A DNA stretch of 64,000 nucleotides, taken from NCBI GenBank assembly GCA_902799905.1, contig CADCCB010000005.1, positions 1 to 64,000 on the forward strand, written 5' to 3'. A program made the translations under genes and the position numbers. The notes under the pieces are model-generated. The model searched no databases. It saw only the letters and a list, made by a program, of their open reading frames with translations, and was not told the origin of the DNA. The stretch comes from an uncultured Prevotellaceae bacterium (lineage in GTDB: Bacteria; Bacteroidota; Bacteroidia; Bacteroidales; Bacteroidaceae). Positions 53,877 through 63,015 of this stretch are shown one piece after another (position 1 is the stretch's first letter; the number at the start of each line of letters is the position of its first letter).

Positions 53877-55589
53877 TTAAAAAATAATTTCCTCTGGGGT
53901 TGTAGATACCCATTTCGTTACCAGTTCTACGCCCAGTTCCAGTCGTGGCGACAGCAGGTTGGGCACAACATTGTAGGCTTTTGACAAGCCTGTTACTTTC
54001 AAATTGAGTGTGGTCGTGTGGTCTTGTGTGAACACACGGTTGGCATAATCGCCTGTTCCTTTTTTTTCTGGATCAACCTCAGCAACGAGGTAGAATTTTG
54101 TGCCCTTATACACGAAACCATCCAGACCCTCAAAGTCACTATCACTGTTGTTGACAAACTCCAGAACGACTGGTATTTTCTTATGGTCGTAAGTCTGTAG
54201 CACAAGGGTATTGGTCATCTGAGCAGCATCAGTTGATGAACTGAGGTATATTTTGGGCAACTGGTGATCATAGATATATTTCATGTCTGCCTCCGAATAT
54301 GTCGGATAGGTAGTCGTTGGTGTAAAGTCGAAGCCTACAGGCAACTGTCCTCCCACAATGATGCCCGTCAGAGGGAAGTTCGTAGTTCCTACTTCGACAC
54401 TATTGCCTTTGGCATCAGTGAGAGTTGCATTATTTGTAGGCTTCAGCATTATTTTCAGATGAGCCACCCCATACTGCAGAGGGTCAATGACAGCAACAGC
54501 CTTTGTACTTGAGGTGACTACTCCAAGGGAATGCTCGTAGGTTGCCAATACCGAACTCCAAGGCCGATCAAAGTACGATGTCCTACGGTTGTCGATGGAT
54601 GAAGTGTTGATGCGGCTATTACCGTAATAATAAAGTTCTGCAGGATAGGCTATACGGTCAATACCGTTGATATCGGCAAATGCTGTATTGGATATCTCGG
54701 GCACGAATTTTTCCCCATCCCATCGGATGACTGCCGCTCCGTCGGGTAAGCCTATAGAGGCAGGGAAATTTCCCCAAGTGCCTGTTGTAGGTTCTAACTT
54801 GCCTGCATTTTCTTCTATCTTTGCAATGATAGCCGTGCGAATGGCAGCATCATCTCCACTCAGCGATAAGTCATTCAGCAATGTTTTCAGCCTTTGGGTA
54901 TATGCCTTGATATTACCTGCTGAACCAGGCAAGATGTTTCCACTTGATTCCACCTCTGTCAGATTGAGGAAGTTCAGATACATCACTTTGAGTGTGTTGT
55001 TTGTAGCATCCTTCCATGTCTTATCATTAGCCTTGGCAGTAACTATTGCGGTCATATAGTTGGCAAGACTGGTTGCTACGTCATTGGCGACCTTTGGCGA
55101 GATGGATTCCAATTCAAAACGGATATTCTTCGGTGCCATATTGAGAGGGAATGTCTCAATAAGCGAGCCGTTGGCGGCTTTGTTCTCAGGCGTTAGCCGT
55201 GGAGCACGACCATAACTGAGGAATGAAGCCACGCCCGACATCAGCGTACAACTATTGAAATAGTAGTAGGGACGTGAACCTACGGGTTTCTCTTCACCTC
55301 CTAATACCTGGAACAGTTTTGGCATATCTGTTGCGGTAATCGTTCCTTCTACTGCAAAGGGAACGATTTTCTGTAACTCGATGCCACGATAAGGTTGACC
55401 ATCATCTTGTACTACATCACTGCTCATACGCGTATCGGCAGTCGTTGTTGTCGTTACGGCATAAGCAAGAGTCACTGCTACAGATTCATCATTTTGAGTA
55501 TCCTGTAGCAGCGAATGTTCCTCCTCGCACCCTGTCAGGGTTGCGCAAAGAAGCAAAAGCCGTAGTATATGATGGTTAAATTTCTTCAA
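53877..55589 (-). CDS. Fimbrillin-like lipoprotein, paralogue of the major subunit, 570 aa
   Basis: Lipobox LLLLCATLTGCEEE with the Cys at about residue 21. Shares with the 703-aa protein an N-terminal YRGIE / FRGID pattern, a middle AELYYYGNSRINTSS versus SELMYYCNSDVRTSN element, and a C-terminal VFTQDHTTTLNLKVTGLSKAYN versus VFVQDYMTTANFKITN block. It therefore looks like a second fimbrillin, perhaps a minor or tip-proximal subunit. The gene follows an attenuator hairpin (55708-55775), so lower expression than the first gene is expected. Confidence 0.75.
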   Translation of the reverse strand: MKKFNHHILRLLLLCATLTGCEEEHSLLQDTQNDESVAVTLAYAVTTTTTADTRMSSDVVQDDGQPYRGIELQKIVPFAVEGTITATDMPKLFQVLGGEEKPVGSRPYYYFNSCTLMSGVASFLSYGRAPRLTPENKAANGSLIETFPLNMAPKNIRFELESISPKVANDVATSLANYMTAIVTAKANDKTWKDATNNTLKVMYLNFLNLTEVESSGNILPGSAGNIKAYTQRLKTLLNDLSLSGDDAAIRTAIIAKIEENAGKLEPTTGTWGNFPASIGLPDGAAVIRWDGEKFVPEISNTAFADINGIDRIAYPAELYYYGNSRINTSSIDNRRTSYFDRPWSSVLATYEHSLGVVTSSTKAVAVIDPLQYGVAHLKIMLKPTNNATLTDAKGNSVEVGTTNFPLTGIIVGGQLPVGFDFTPTTTYPTYSEADMKYIYDHQLPKIYLSSSTDAAQMTNTLVLQTYDHKKIPVVLEFVNNSDSDFEGLDGFVYKGTKFYLVAEVDPEKKGTGDYANRVFTQDHTTTLNLKVTGLSKAYNVVPNLLSPRLELGVELVTKWVSTTPEEIIF

Positions 55590-55785
55590 CTTTTACACCT
55601 ATTTATATATATGCGCAAGCGCATACTTACACAAGATGCATATACTTGTGCATCTTCACATCATATTATTTGATAGTATAATATGTACGCGAGCGGACTC
55701 GCGATTAAAAAACATCTCTCCTCTCCCGCCGGAAGTGCTTTGTTAGCACGTTTCCGGCAGAAGAGCAGAGAAGTGTAATGATGAA
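55590..55785 (-). terminator. Attenuator and hairpins within the fimbrial operon
   Basis: On the coding strand CTCTGCTCTTCTGCCGGAAACGTGCT pairs (with bulges) with AGCACTTCCGGCGGGAGAGGAGAG, followed by ATGTTTTTT (about 55708-55775): a strong intrinsic terminator. Downstream are smaller hairpins (CGCGAGT/CGCTCGCG, CAAGTATATGCATCTTG, ATGCGCTTGCGCAT). This would let the first gene exceed the following three in expression. Confidence 0.7.
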
Positions 55786-57897
55786 TTAGTTACCACCAAG
55801 GTCTGCGTCGAATGTCAGACCTGGTCTCCAATCGAGGTCAACGGACAGACCGAACGACAACTGGCTGGAACGCAGGTCAGGAATAGTGACGTAAGCGTTC
55901 TGCAGGCTCTTCGTGGTAGCGTCGTTAGTAATCTTGAAGTTTGCGGTAGTCATGTAGTCCTGAACAAAGACACGGGTGGTCTTGGTTGAAACGCCACTTG
56001 CATTAAGAGGCGGAATCTGGTAATACGAATCCCAGTTGGCAGCAGGAATTTCCTTACCTGTTGGATCAAGTTCAGCTACGAGGTAGAATGTCTGACCTTT
56101 GCGAATCAGATTGTCACGTCCCCAGAAGTCATCACCGTTGTTGACGAACTGAAGGGCTACGCGTACTTTGTTTTGTGTAGCTACAGTGGTATAGTTGTCA
56201 AACAGGAGAGTATAGTTAGGAGATGATGTGGCTCCGACTGTGGTTGGAACAGCGGTTCCTGCAGCAAGGCCTGTCACGCGGTTGTCATAAACCAGTTTGT
56301 CGAAGTCGGTGGTTGTAGGCAAGAACTGCCAGTCAACACTTGCAGGCTGACCTCCAACGATAACGCCTGTCCAAGTGAAGTCTATATTTGCAGGGTCGAA
56401 TGTTAGGTTAGTTTCACCAGTGTTTAGTGCTGCCCTGTTGTCCTCAAATTCAGTTACACCTGTGCCAAGCTTGAAACCTACGGTAGTCTGCAGCATAGCC
56501 ACACCGTAGTTCACGTTCTTTTTCATGGCTGTTGCACGGGTAGCAGACGTAACCGATGTTCCTGTCCAATCGGTGTCCCAACTGCCAGCAGCATCCCAGT
56601 TTGCAACACCGTTAGGATAGCCTGAAGAGGAAGTCTTTTCCTTGTTCGAGGTGCGCACGTCGCTGTTGCAGTAATACATCAACTCTGAAGGGTACATATA
56701 AGCGCTTGGGTCAGTTGTAGTTGCCTTGTTGAGCAGGCTGGTACCTGGAGTCTTGTGAGTAAATTTGTTATTTGTAGCATCATATGCGAGTTGCGCAGAT
56801 CCCTCAGGTAAGGTGAAAGTTTCAATTGGGAAGTTAGCAAGTTCATCGAATACAACGGCATCCCAATTGGAATTCCAATTTGCACCCATAGATGTTTTGA
56901 TACCACTGACAGCTTTAAAACCATCAATTGGAGTTGATGTAGTAGTAAAATAAGTGGTTATCTGAGTATTGATGGCCTCTGCAATATTTCGTGCCAGCCC
57001 TTCATAAGGAGATGTAGGTGTGGCAGCAACTACTTTGGTAGTAACAGCATATAAGTCCCTTACAGTAGTAAGCACAGCCTTTGAAGAACCGCCACGCAAT
57101 TCGTTGGAACCATAAGATGTAAGAGTATGGAAAGCCTTGTAGAGAATTTCCTCCAGAGGTGTAAGTTCACGACCCTGAGTGTCCGGGTTCAAATCTTTCC
57201 AAGCGCAAGTTAAGGTGGCTGCACCCGTCCAATCTGGGAAGGTTGTTGTGTTGACTGTATAGGAACCTTGGGCACTGACAATTTGTGTCATTATTGCTGC
57301 CAGAAGTTCGGCAGTATATTTGAATCTATTAGCATCTGTAGTAGAAGCTACACGAGAATTAAGACCGAATGAGAAACCAGTTGCTGTTTTGCCCGAGACG
57401 TTGTAACTTACCTTACCTATTTCATTATAGTCAGGAGTGGAACTGCCTTTAATTGCCTTACCGTAGAACAGCATGGCGTCTGTGCCTGTAGGCATGGCAA
57501 GTTCCAGAATACGGTGAGAGTTGCCTCCGTTGTTGTCAAGCGAATTTGCGGCAGCCACCATTCCCAAATCATAGCGGCTGGCAGCTTCAGTAGCAGCAAT
57601 AGTGCCATCAATGAAGCCTTTGCCACTGGTCGTGTAGGCAAAAACCAGGGTGTTGTCAATACCGCGGAAGTTCTCACCGCCAGCCTGTACGGTGGTGCCT
57701 CCAGAACGAGTCTGGGCGCTACTTGCAATGTTCAGCACAAACTGAGACTTGACAAGTCCGGTCTTTGCATCATAATTAGGATTGATGGTTTCGTTTCCTG
57801 AATCCAAACCGTCTTCCGACGAGCAGGCGGTGAAACCTAATGTGCCAACGAATGCTATAGCACTCAGTAAGGCGAATTGAAAATTTTTCTTCATCAT
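55786..57897 (-). CDS. Major fimbrillin-like subunit (Mfa1/FimA superfamily), 703 aa
   Basis: Lipobox VGTLGFTACSSED with the Cys at about residue 25. The mature N-terminal strand (LVKSQFVLNIASSAQTRSG, FRGIDNTLVFAYTTS) resembles the region cleaved in fimbrillins before donor-strand assembly. The C-terminus (SSQLSFGLSVDLDWRPGLTFDADLGGN) matches the ending known from major fimbrillins. At about 700 aa it is longer than the classical FimA/Mfa1 proteins. First gene of the operon, with its own promoter (58013-58020) and a leader of about 110 nt. Role: main stalk of a surface fimbria for adhesion. Confidence 0.82.
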   Translation of the reverse strand: MMKKNFQFALLSAIAFVGTLGFTACSSEDGLDSGNETINPNYDAKTGLVKSQFVLNIASSAQTRSGGTTVQAGGENFRGIDNTLVFAYTTSGKGFIDGTIAATEAASRYDLGMVAAANSLDNNGGNSHRILELAMPTGTDAMLFYGKAIKGSSTPDYNEIGKVSYNVSGKTATGFSFGLNSRVASTTDANRFKYTAELLAAIMTQIVSAQGSYTVNTTTFPDWTGAATLTCAWKDLNPDTQGRELTPLEEILYKAFHTLTSYGSNELRGGSSKAVLTTVRDLYAVTTKVVAATPTSPYEGLARNIAEAINTQITTYFTTTSTPIDGFKAVSGIKTSMGANWNSNWDAVVFDELANFPIETFTLPEGSAQLAYDATNNKFTHKTPGTSLLNKATTTDPSAYMYPSELMYYCNSDVRTSNKEKTSSSGYPNGVANWDAAGSWDTDWTGTSVTSATRATAMKKNVNYGVAMLQTTVGFKLGTGVTEFEDNRAALNTGETNLTFDPANIDFTWTGVIVGGQPASVDWQFLPTTTDFDKLVYDNRVTGLAAGTAVPTTVGATSSPNYTLLFDNYTTVATQNKVRVALQFVNNGDDFWGRDNLIRKGQTFYLVAELDPTGKEIPAANWDSYYQIPPLNASGVSTKTTRVFVQDYMTTANFKITNDATTKSLQNAYVTIPDLRSSQLSFGLSVDLDWRPGLTFDADLGGN

Positions 57898-58012
57898 ACT
57901 TAAAAAAATTGATTATTACTATTTAATTTTAATCTCAAGGTTTTGGCGTTGTCGAATTGGGTCAACCGCTGGGCGGCTGTGGTTCTAATGCATACCTATT
58001 GAATTATTTTTG

Positions 58013-58020
58013 CAAAGGTA
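58013..58020 (-). promoter_or_regulatory. -7 box TACCTTTG of the fimbrial operon
   Basis: TAnnTTTG match on the minus strand. A degenerate REP-like half (AACCGCTGGGC) lies within the leader at about 57964-57974. Confidence 0.6.
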
Positions 58021-58225
58021 CACATTAATTATATAAATAAACAAATATTTAGACAATTCTTTTCTTTCGATTTGTCCGAAGAATTTTATCACTTTGTCTG
58101 TGGTGTTAGGGTGAAAACATCAATTATTGCCCATTCCATCGAAAATAATCGGCTATGTGTGTGCGTTTTACAAGCGTAGAAGATTTAATTAAGGTTATCG
58201 GAAGAATCCGCAATGTTATCAGATG

Positions 58226-59833
58226 TTAACGTGGGGGGGGGGTAGCGGCGGCCTCGTTCAACTGTTTGCGATACTCGGAGGGCGTCATGTCGTAGATGGC
58301 CTTGAAGTTGCGGATGAACGTGGCAGAACTTTTGATGCCACACAGTTCGGCAATATACTCAAAGGTGTAGTTGGGGTGTTCCTTGATGAGTTTGGCTGCA
58401 TACTCCATGCGTTTGATGTTGATGTAGCCAGACACGTTGGTGCCTGTTGTCCTGTTGATCAGTCCAGGCAGGGCATTCTTATCGACACCAAACAGGCGTA
58501 TCAGGTCGTCGCGTCCAAAGTCGGGATTGGTGAACAGGCTTTCCTTCATGATGCGCTTGTCCACTTCCTTGAAGCGGCGCAACTCCTCGTCGGAGGTGTC
58601 ATCAGCGGTTTCTCCTTCGCTTTTCTCAGCACGGTCGCCGTTCTGGATGACGAGGTCGCGGTAGTGCATCAGTCGGTTGATGGTGGCTACCATCCTATGG
58701 TTCTTCCTTCTGGTCATGAGTGTCTGATAGAGCATGAGGAGAATGAATACGACGAGTAGCACCACACAGGACACGATGATAATCAGGTGCACGTTTTTCC
58801 TGGCAATGGCTCGCTCGCTGTCTATCGCCTTATGTACCTCGACGGTCAGGTTGTTCAGCGAGCGTGCAGCCAGGGTGTCGGCAATTCTGCTTGTGCTGGC
58901 GTAGTATTCGGCAGCCCGTTGATAATCGCCCATATTATAATAGGTGTCGCCCAAGTCGCTCATCAGTCGCTGCATGTTGCGGCCTGTGGTGTCGCCATCC
59001 TCGCAGAGGTTCTTCTTCACGGTATTGAGGAACAGCATTACTTTGTCGTTCATCCCGCGAGCGCGGTAGTAACTCAGCACAGCGGTGCCACTAACGGGAT
59101 CGATAACCGGAGTGATGCCGTATTTCACATAAATACTGTCGGCTTCGTCCAAGCGGCCCATTTTGGTTAGAATCTCCAGTCGGATTGTTTTAGCACGCAT
59201 CAGATGGCGATGATACCAGTCGTCAGCATGAGAATCTTTCGACAACTCGATGTAACGATCCTGTTCGTCCGACATGCGCAGAGCCTCGCCGTAGTTGCCT
59301 TCGTTGCAATACAACTTGGCGAGAATGGCATAGAAGTTCACCAGTTCATGGTTCTTATGCTCAAAATTGGTACGCTTCATCATCTCCGTTGCATGAAGGC
59401 AAACTCGCATTCCCTCTTGTGTCTTACCAAGAATGTGAAGACGTTTGCCTTGCATCATCAGGGCCATCGCGGTATGTGCAGAGTCGCCATGTTCTTTGGC
59501 GAGCGTAAAGAGTCGATAGGAACTTTCCGGCATCTCTTTCCAGTGGCGCAACACGTCATGGGTGCGCATGATACGCTCCAAGAGTTGTAACTGCATGTTC
59601 ACATCATCGGCCACAGCGGGAGCGTCGTAGGCTTGTTGGAAATATTCAAGTGCTTTTTTGTATTTTCCGACCATGCGGCACGAGTCTCCCTTCTCCATCA
59701 ATTCTTGTGCCGAGGGTTGTGCTTGTACCCGCAAGGGTAGTATGGCAAAAGACAGCAATACTACGATATAGATGGCGGAAAGAAGCGCGTTCTTTCTGTC
59801 TTTCAGTGTATTAGGTGTTTTCTTACTAAGCAT
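58226..59833 (-). CDS. TPR / membrane / AraC-type regulator, 535 aa
   Basis: Start taken at 59833 (MLSKKTPNTL) because the -7 box TACTTTTG (complement of 59863-59870) lies inside the longer frame. A signal anchor (AIYIVVLLSFAILPLRVQA) precedes TPR-like helices (about 45-330), then one membrane helix (VHLIIIVSCVVLLVVFILLMLY), and a C-terminal AraC-type DNA-binding domain (FGVDKNALPGLINRTTG, YAAKLIKEHPNYTFEYIAELCGIKSSATFIRNFKAIYDMTPSEYR). Predicted membrane-bound regulator with a periplasmic sensor, similar to regulators placed next to fimbrial loci. Its last codons are a run of ten C (58233-58242), read as TPPPR. Confidence 0.85.
   Translation of the reverse strand: MLSKKTPNTLKDRKNALLSAIYIVVLLSFAILPLRVQAQPSAQELMEKGDSCRMVGKYKKALEYFQQAYDAPAVADDVNMQLQLLERIMRTHDVLRHWKEMPESSYRLFTLAKEHGDSAHTAMALMMQGKRLHILGKTQEGMRVCLHATEMMKRTNFEHKNHELVNFYAILAKLYCNEGNYGEALRMSDEQDRYIELSKDSHADDWYHRHLMRAKTIRLEILTKMGRLDEADSIYVKYGITPVIDPVSGTAVLSYYRARGMNDKVMLFLNTVKKNLCEDGDTTGRNMQRLMSDLGDTYYNMGDYQRAAEYYASTSRIADTLAARSLNNLTVEVHKAIDSERAIARKNVHLIIIVSCVVLLVVFILLMLYQTLMTRRKNHRMVATINRLMHYRDLVIQNGDRAEKSEGETADDTSDEELRRFKEVDKRIMKESLFTNPDFGRDDLIRLFGVDKNALPGLINRTTGTNVSGYINIKRMEYAAKLIKEHPNYTFEYIAELCGIKSSATFIRNFKAIYDMTPSEYRKQLNEAAATPPPR
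58233..58242 (-). repeat. Homopolymeric tract of ten C at the end of the regulator gene
   Basis: Ten G on the plus strand, within the last five codons. One extra base would extend the protein by about 14 residues; one fewer would change the end and stop within a few codons. Confidence 0.8.
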
Positions 59834-59929
59834 GGCTGCCGAATTATTATCAGTTTCCAATGCAAAAGTAATAATTTTGTCAGAAACTGACAAGAAATTT
59901 TACCTTTTTTAGCACAACAAAGGGAGAAG

Positions 59930-60861
59930 GAACATAAATCTACGTAAATCTAACATAAATCTTTCGTAGCGTAGGACATGTTATTATTTATGTATAATTT
60001 GTGTAGATTTATGTTCATAAAACAACTTCATGTATCTATTTTTGTCTGATTTTTGGAGATTTTTGTCCTTACTATGAGATATGTGCAGTATAGGTTTTTG
60101 TTATTGCTATGTTAGACCTATTTTTGCTCTCTGAGAATTTTCGTTTTGCCTATACATTCCTACATTTTCCTTGTAAGATGCTGATTGATAGGTGTTTGTG
60201 CGATGTATAGAGGTGCTTCACTATACATCGTCTATACATTCTCAGGCCTTTTTAGGTCAAAAAATGCCGTTTTTGGCCTAAAAGTAATGCCTGATTTGAC
60301 TGGCAAGAAATATTGTTTCACCATTGTTCCAACATTGGAAACACTTTGTTTCTACCGTAGAAACAGTTTGTTTCTCCCGTAGAAACAACTTGTTTCGCTC
60401 GGAGGAACAAATAAGAAACAACTTGTCTATCAGATAGTTAAGTGGCAAAAATGCCCTAAATCACACGTTTTTCAGTCAAATCGTGTATAGACGCATCATT
60501 TTGTGTAGGCACTATACATCGTCTAAACGATTGTATATCAATATGATACAAAGAAAATGTAGGAATGTATAGGTAAATCGAATTTTCTGAGTGAGAAAAT
60601 TTTTTCTACAATCACATAAATTTTTGATGTTAGGTTAATACGAACATAAATCTTCATAAATCTAACATAAATCAAAGTCGGTCGATAGGCAGGAAGAAGA
60701 ACATAAATCTCTGGTAGGGAGATGGAACATAAATCTTCGTAAATCTAACATAAATCTTAGAAATTAGGCTACCGTATATTATTTATGTATGATTTGTGTA
60801 GATTTATGTTCCTTGATAGTCAGTATATTATTTATGTATGATTTACGTGGATTTATGTTCG
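59930..60861. repeat. Nested inverted-repeat block without genes
   Basis: Units of about 33 nt beginning GAACATAAATC, mostly with CGTAAATCTAACATAAATC, occur at 59930, 60641 and 60724 (and a half unit near 60699), and in inverse orientation at 59981, 60777 and 60826. The outermost units form terminal inverted repeats of about 30 nt. Inside, GCCTATACATTCCTACATTTTCC (60148-60170) is repeated inverted at 60553-60577, with further similarity outwards, and CACTATACATCGTCTA occurs directly at about 60219 and 60510. Palindromes of the type GTAGAAACANNTTGTTTC lie at 60338-60424. No coding frame. Confidence 0.75.
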
Positions 60862-60865
60862 TATA

Positions 60866-60908
60866 TGAAAAAACAACGGACTTCACTACTTAGCGTGAAA
60901 TCCGTTGT
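60866..60908 (-). terminator. Terminator of dnaK
   Basis: ACAACGGACTTCAC (60873-60886) pairs with GTGAAATCCGTTGT (60895-60908); on the minus strand the stem is followed by TTTTTTCATATACG. It lies 40 nt after the dnaK stop. Confidence 0.8.
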
Positions 60909-60948
60909 CCTGAAAAACTGTGATTATCTTATCGATTCCTGTTGCGAC

Positions 60949-62847
60949 TTACTTCACCTCCTCGAAGTCGGCATCCTGGATGTCGTCCTGAGCGTTGCCA
61001 GTCGAAGACTGCTGTTGCTGCTGAGCCTGCTCGGCACCCGGCTGAGGACCAGCCTGCTGGTACATCTTCTGAGAGGCAGTCTGCATGACCTGATTCAGGT
61101 TGTTGATAGCAGCGTCGATGGCAGCCACGTCGCCGCTCTTGTGAGCATCCTTCAACTGCTGGACGGCAGCCTCGACATTGGCCTTGTCGGCACCCAGTTT
61201 GTCACCATTCTCGTTGAGGAAGGTCTCAGTCTGGAAAATCATCGAGTCGGCCTGGTTCATCTTGTCGATGCGCTCGCGCTCCTTCTTATCGTTCTCGGCA
61301 TTGGCCTCGGCCTCAGCCTTCATGCGGTTGATCTCTTCCTGAGAGAGACCTGACGAAGCCTCGATGCGGATGGCCTGCTCCTTGCCGGTTGCCTTATCCT
61401 TGGCGCTGACCTTCACGATACCGTTGGCATCGATGTCGAAGGTCACCTCGATCTGAGGCACACCACGACGGGCGGGAGCGATGCCGGTGAGGTTGAACTG
61501 ACCCAGGCTCTTGTTCTGCGAAGCCATAGGACGCTCGCCCTGCAGCACGTGGATGGTCACCTCGGTCTGGTTGTCGGCAGCGGTAGAGAATACCTGGCTC
61601 TGCTTGCAAGGAATGGTGGTGTTGGCATCGATCAGTTTGGTCATCACACCACCCAGGGTTTCGATACCCAGAGTCAGAGGAGTGACGTCGAGCAGCACGA
61701 TGTCCTGACCAGTCTCCTGGTTGAGGATAGCACCCTGGATAGCAGCACCTACGGCCACCACCTCGTCTGGGTTCACACCCTTGCTGGGCTCCTTGCCGAA
61801 GTAGTTCTTCACGAGGGTCTGCACAGCGGGGATACGGCTTGAACCACCCACGAGGATCACCTCGTCGATATCAGCGGTAGAGATGCCTGCGTCGCGAACG
61901 GCATTCTGACAGGGCACCAAGCAAGCCTGAATCAGGTTGTGGGCCAACTGCTCGAACTTAGCACGTGTCAGGGTCTTCACCAAGTGCTTGGGAACACCAC
62001 CCACGGGCATGATGTAAGGCAGGTTAATCTCTGTAGAAGTGGTGCTTGACAACTCGATCTTGGCCTTCTCGGCAGCCTCCTTCAGACGCTGCATAGCCAT
62101 AGGATCGGTCTTCAGGTCGGCACCCTCGTCGTTCTTGAACTCCTGTACCAGCCAGTCGATGATCACCTGGTCGAAGTCATCACCACCCAGGTGGGTGTCA
62201 CCATTGGTAGAGAGCACCTCGAACACACCACCACCGAAGTCGAGGATAGAGATATCGAAAGTACCACCACCGAGGTCGAACACGGCAATCTTCATATCCT
62301 TGTTGGTCTTGTCGATACCGTAGGCCAGGGCTGCTGCCGTAGGCTCGTTGACGATACGACGAACATTGAGGCCTGCAATCTGACCAGCCTCCTTGGTAGC
62401 CTGACGCTGAGAGTCAGAGAAGTAGGCAGGAACGGTGATGACAGCCTCTGTCACCTCCTGACCCAGATAGTCCTCAGCGGTCTTCTTCATCTTCTGAAGC
62501 ACCATAGCCGAGATCTCCTGCGGGGTGTACTTGCGGCCATCGATGTCAACACGGGGGAAGCCGCCTTCGTTCACTACTGCGAATGGGACGCGTGCGATTT
62601 CCTTCTCGGTCTGCTGCCATGTCTCACCCATGAAGCGCTTGATAGAGTAAACGGTGTTCTTCGGGTTGGTGATAGCCTGACGCTTGGCGGGGTCGCCAAT
62701 CTTACGCTCGCCACCCTCGACGAAACCTACTACGGAAGGCGTTGTACGCTTGCCTTCGCTGTTTGCAATCACAACGGGCTCGTTGCCTTCGAATACGGCA
62801 ACACAACTGTTAGTTGTACCCAGGTCAATACCAATAATCTTTCCCAT
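60949..62847 (-). CDS. dnaK: Molecular chaperone DnaK (Hsp70), 632 aa
   Basis: ATP-dependent chaperone. Signature sequences [14 protein letters not shown] at the start, [16 protein letters not shown] and [14 protein letters not shown] are present, followed by the substrate-binding domain ([16 protein letters not shown]) and a helical lid ending in the Gln/Gly-rich tail and [12 protein letters not shown]. Full length. Monocistronic: grpE and dnaJ are not adjacent. The upstream region has no TAnnTTTG box but carries a sigma-54 type site at 62899-62914; dnaK would then start about 40 nt upstream of its ATG. Confidence 0.98.
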   Translation of the reverse strand: MGKIIGIDLGTTNSCVAVFEGNEPVVIANSEGKRTTPSVVGFVEGGERKIGDPAKRQAITNPKNTVYSIKRFMGETWQQTEKEIARVPFAVVNEGGFPRVDIDGRKYTPQEISAMVLQKMKKTAEDYLGQEVTEAVITVPAYFSDSQRQATKEAGQIAGLNVRRIVNEPTAAALAYGIDKTNKDMKIAVFDLGGGTFDISILDFGGGVFEVLSTNGDTHLGGDDFDQVIIDWLVQEFKNDEGADLKTDPMAMQRLKEAAEKAKIELSSTTSTEINLPYIMPVGGVPKHLVKTLTRAKFEQLAHNLIQACLVPCQNAVRDAGISTADIDEVILVGGSSRIPAVQTLVKNYFGKEPSKGVNPDEVVAVGAAIQGAILNQETGQDIVLLDVTPLTLGIETLGGVMTKLIDANTTIPCKQSQVFSTAADNQTEVTIHVLQGERPMASQNKSLGQFNLTGIAPARRGVPQIEVTFDIDANGIVKVSAKDKATGKEQAIRIEASSGLSQEEINRMKAEAEANAENDKKERERIDKMNQADSMIFQTETFLNENGDKLGADKANVEAAVQQLKDAHKSGDVAAIDAAINNLNQVMQTASQKMYQQAGPQPGAEQAQQQQQSSTGNAQDDIQDADFEEVK

Positions 62848-62898
62848 AATTGTATCTTTTTTTATTTGTTATTTACTAAAGTTTATCGCTGAACGAGT

Positions 62899-62914
62899 AG
62901 CAAAGCGTGTGCCA
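62899..62914 (-). promoter_or_regulatory. Sigma-54-type -24/-12 promoter of dnaK
   Basis: On the minus strand TGGCAC-ACGCT-TTGCT, an exact match to the RpoN core TGGCAC-N5-TTGCW. It is about 52-67 nt upstream of the dnaK ATG. Confidence 0.6.
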
Positions 62915-62983
62915 AAAATATAAAATATCACAATAAACGGCGATTTGTCGCGTCATTTTGTCATAAGTATGAAAAGTTTTTTC

Positions 62984-62991
62984 TATCTTTG
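62984..62991 (+). promoter_or_regulatory. -7 box TATCTTTG of the last gene
   Basis: TAnnTTTG followed by GCATCG, about 20 nt before the ATG cluster at 63007-63016. Confidence 0.65.
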
Positions 62992-63015
62992 CATCGTAAA
63001 AACATAATGCTGATG

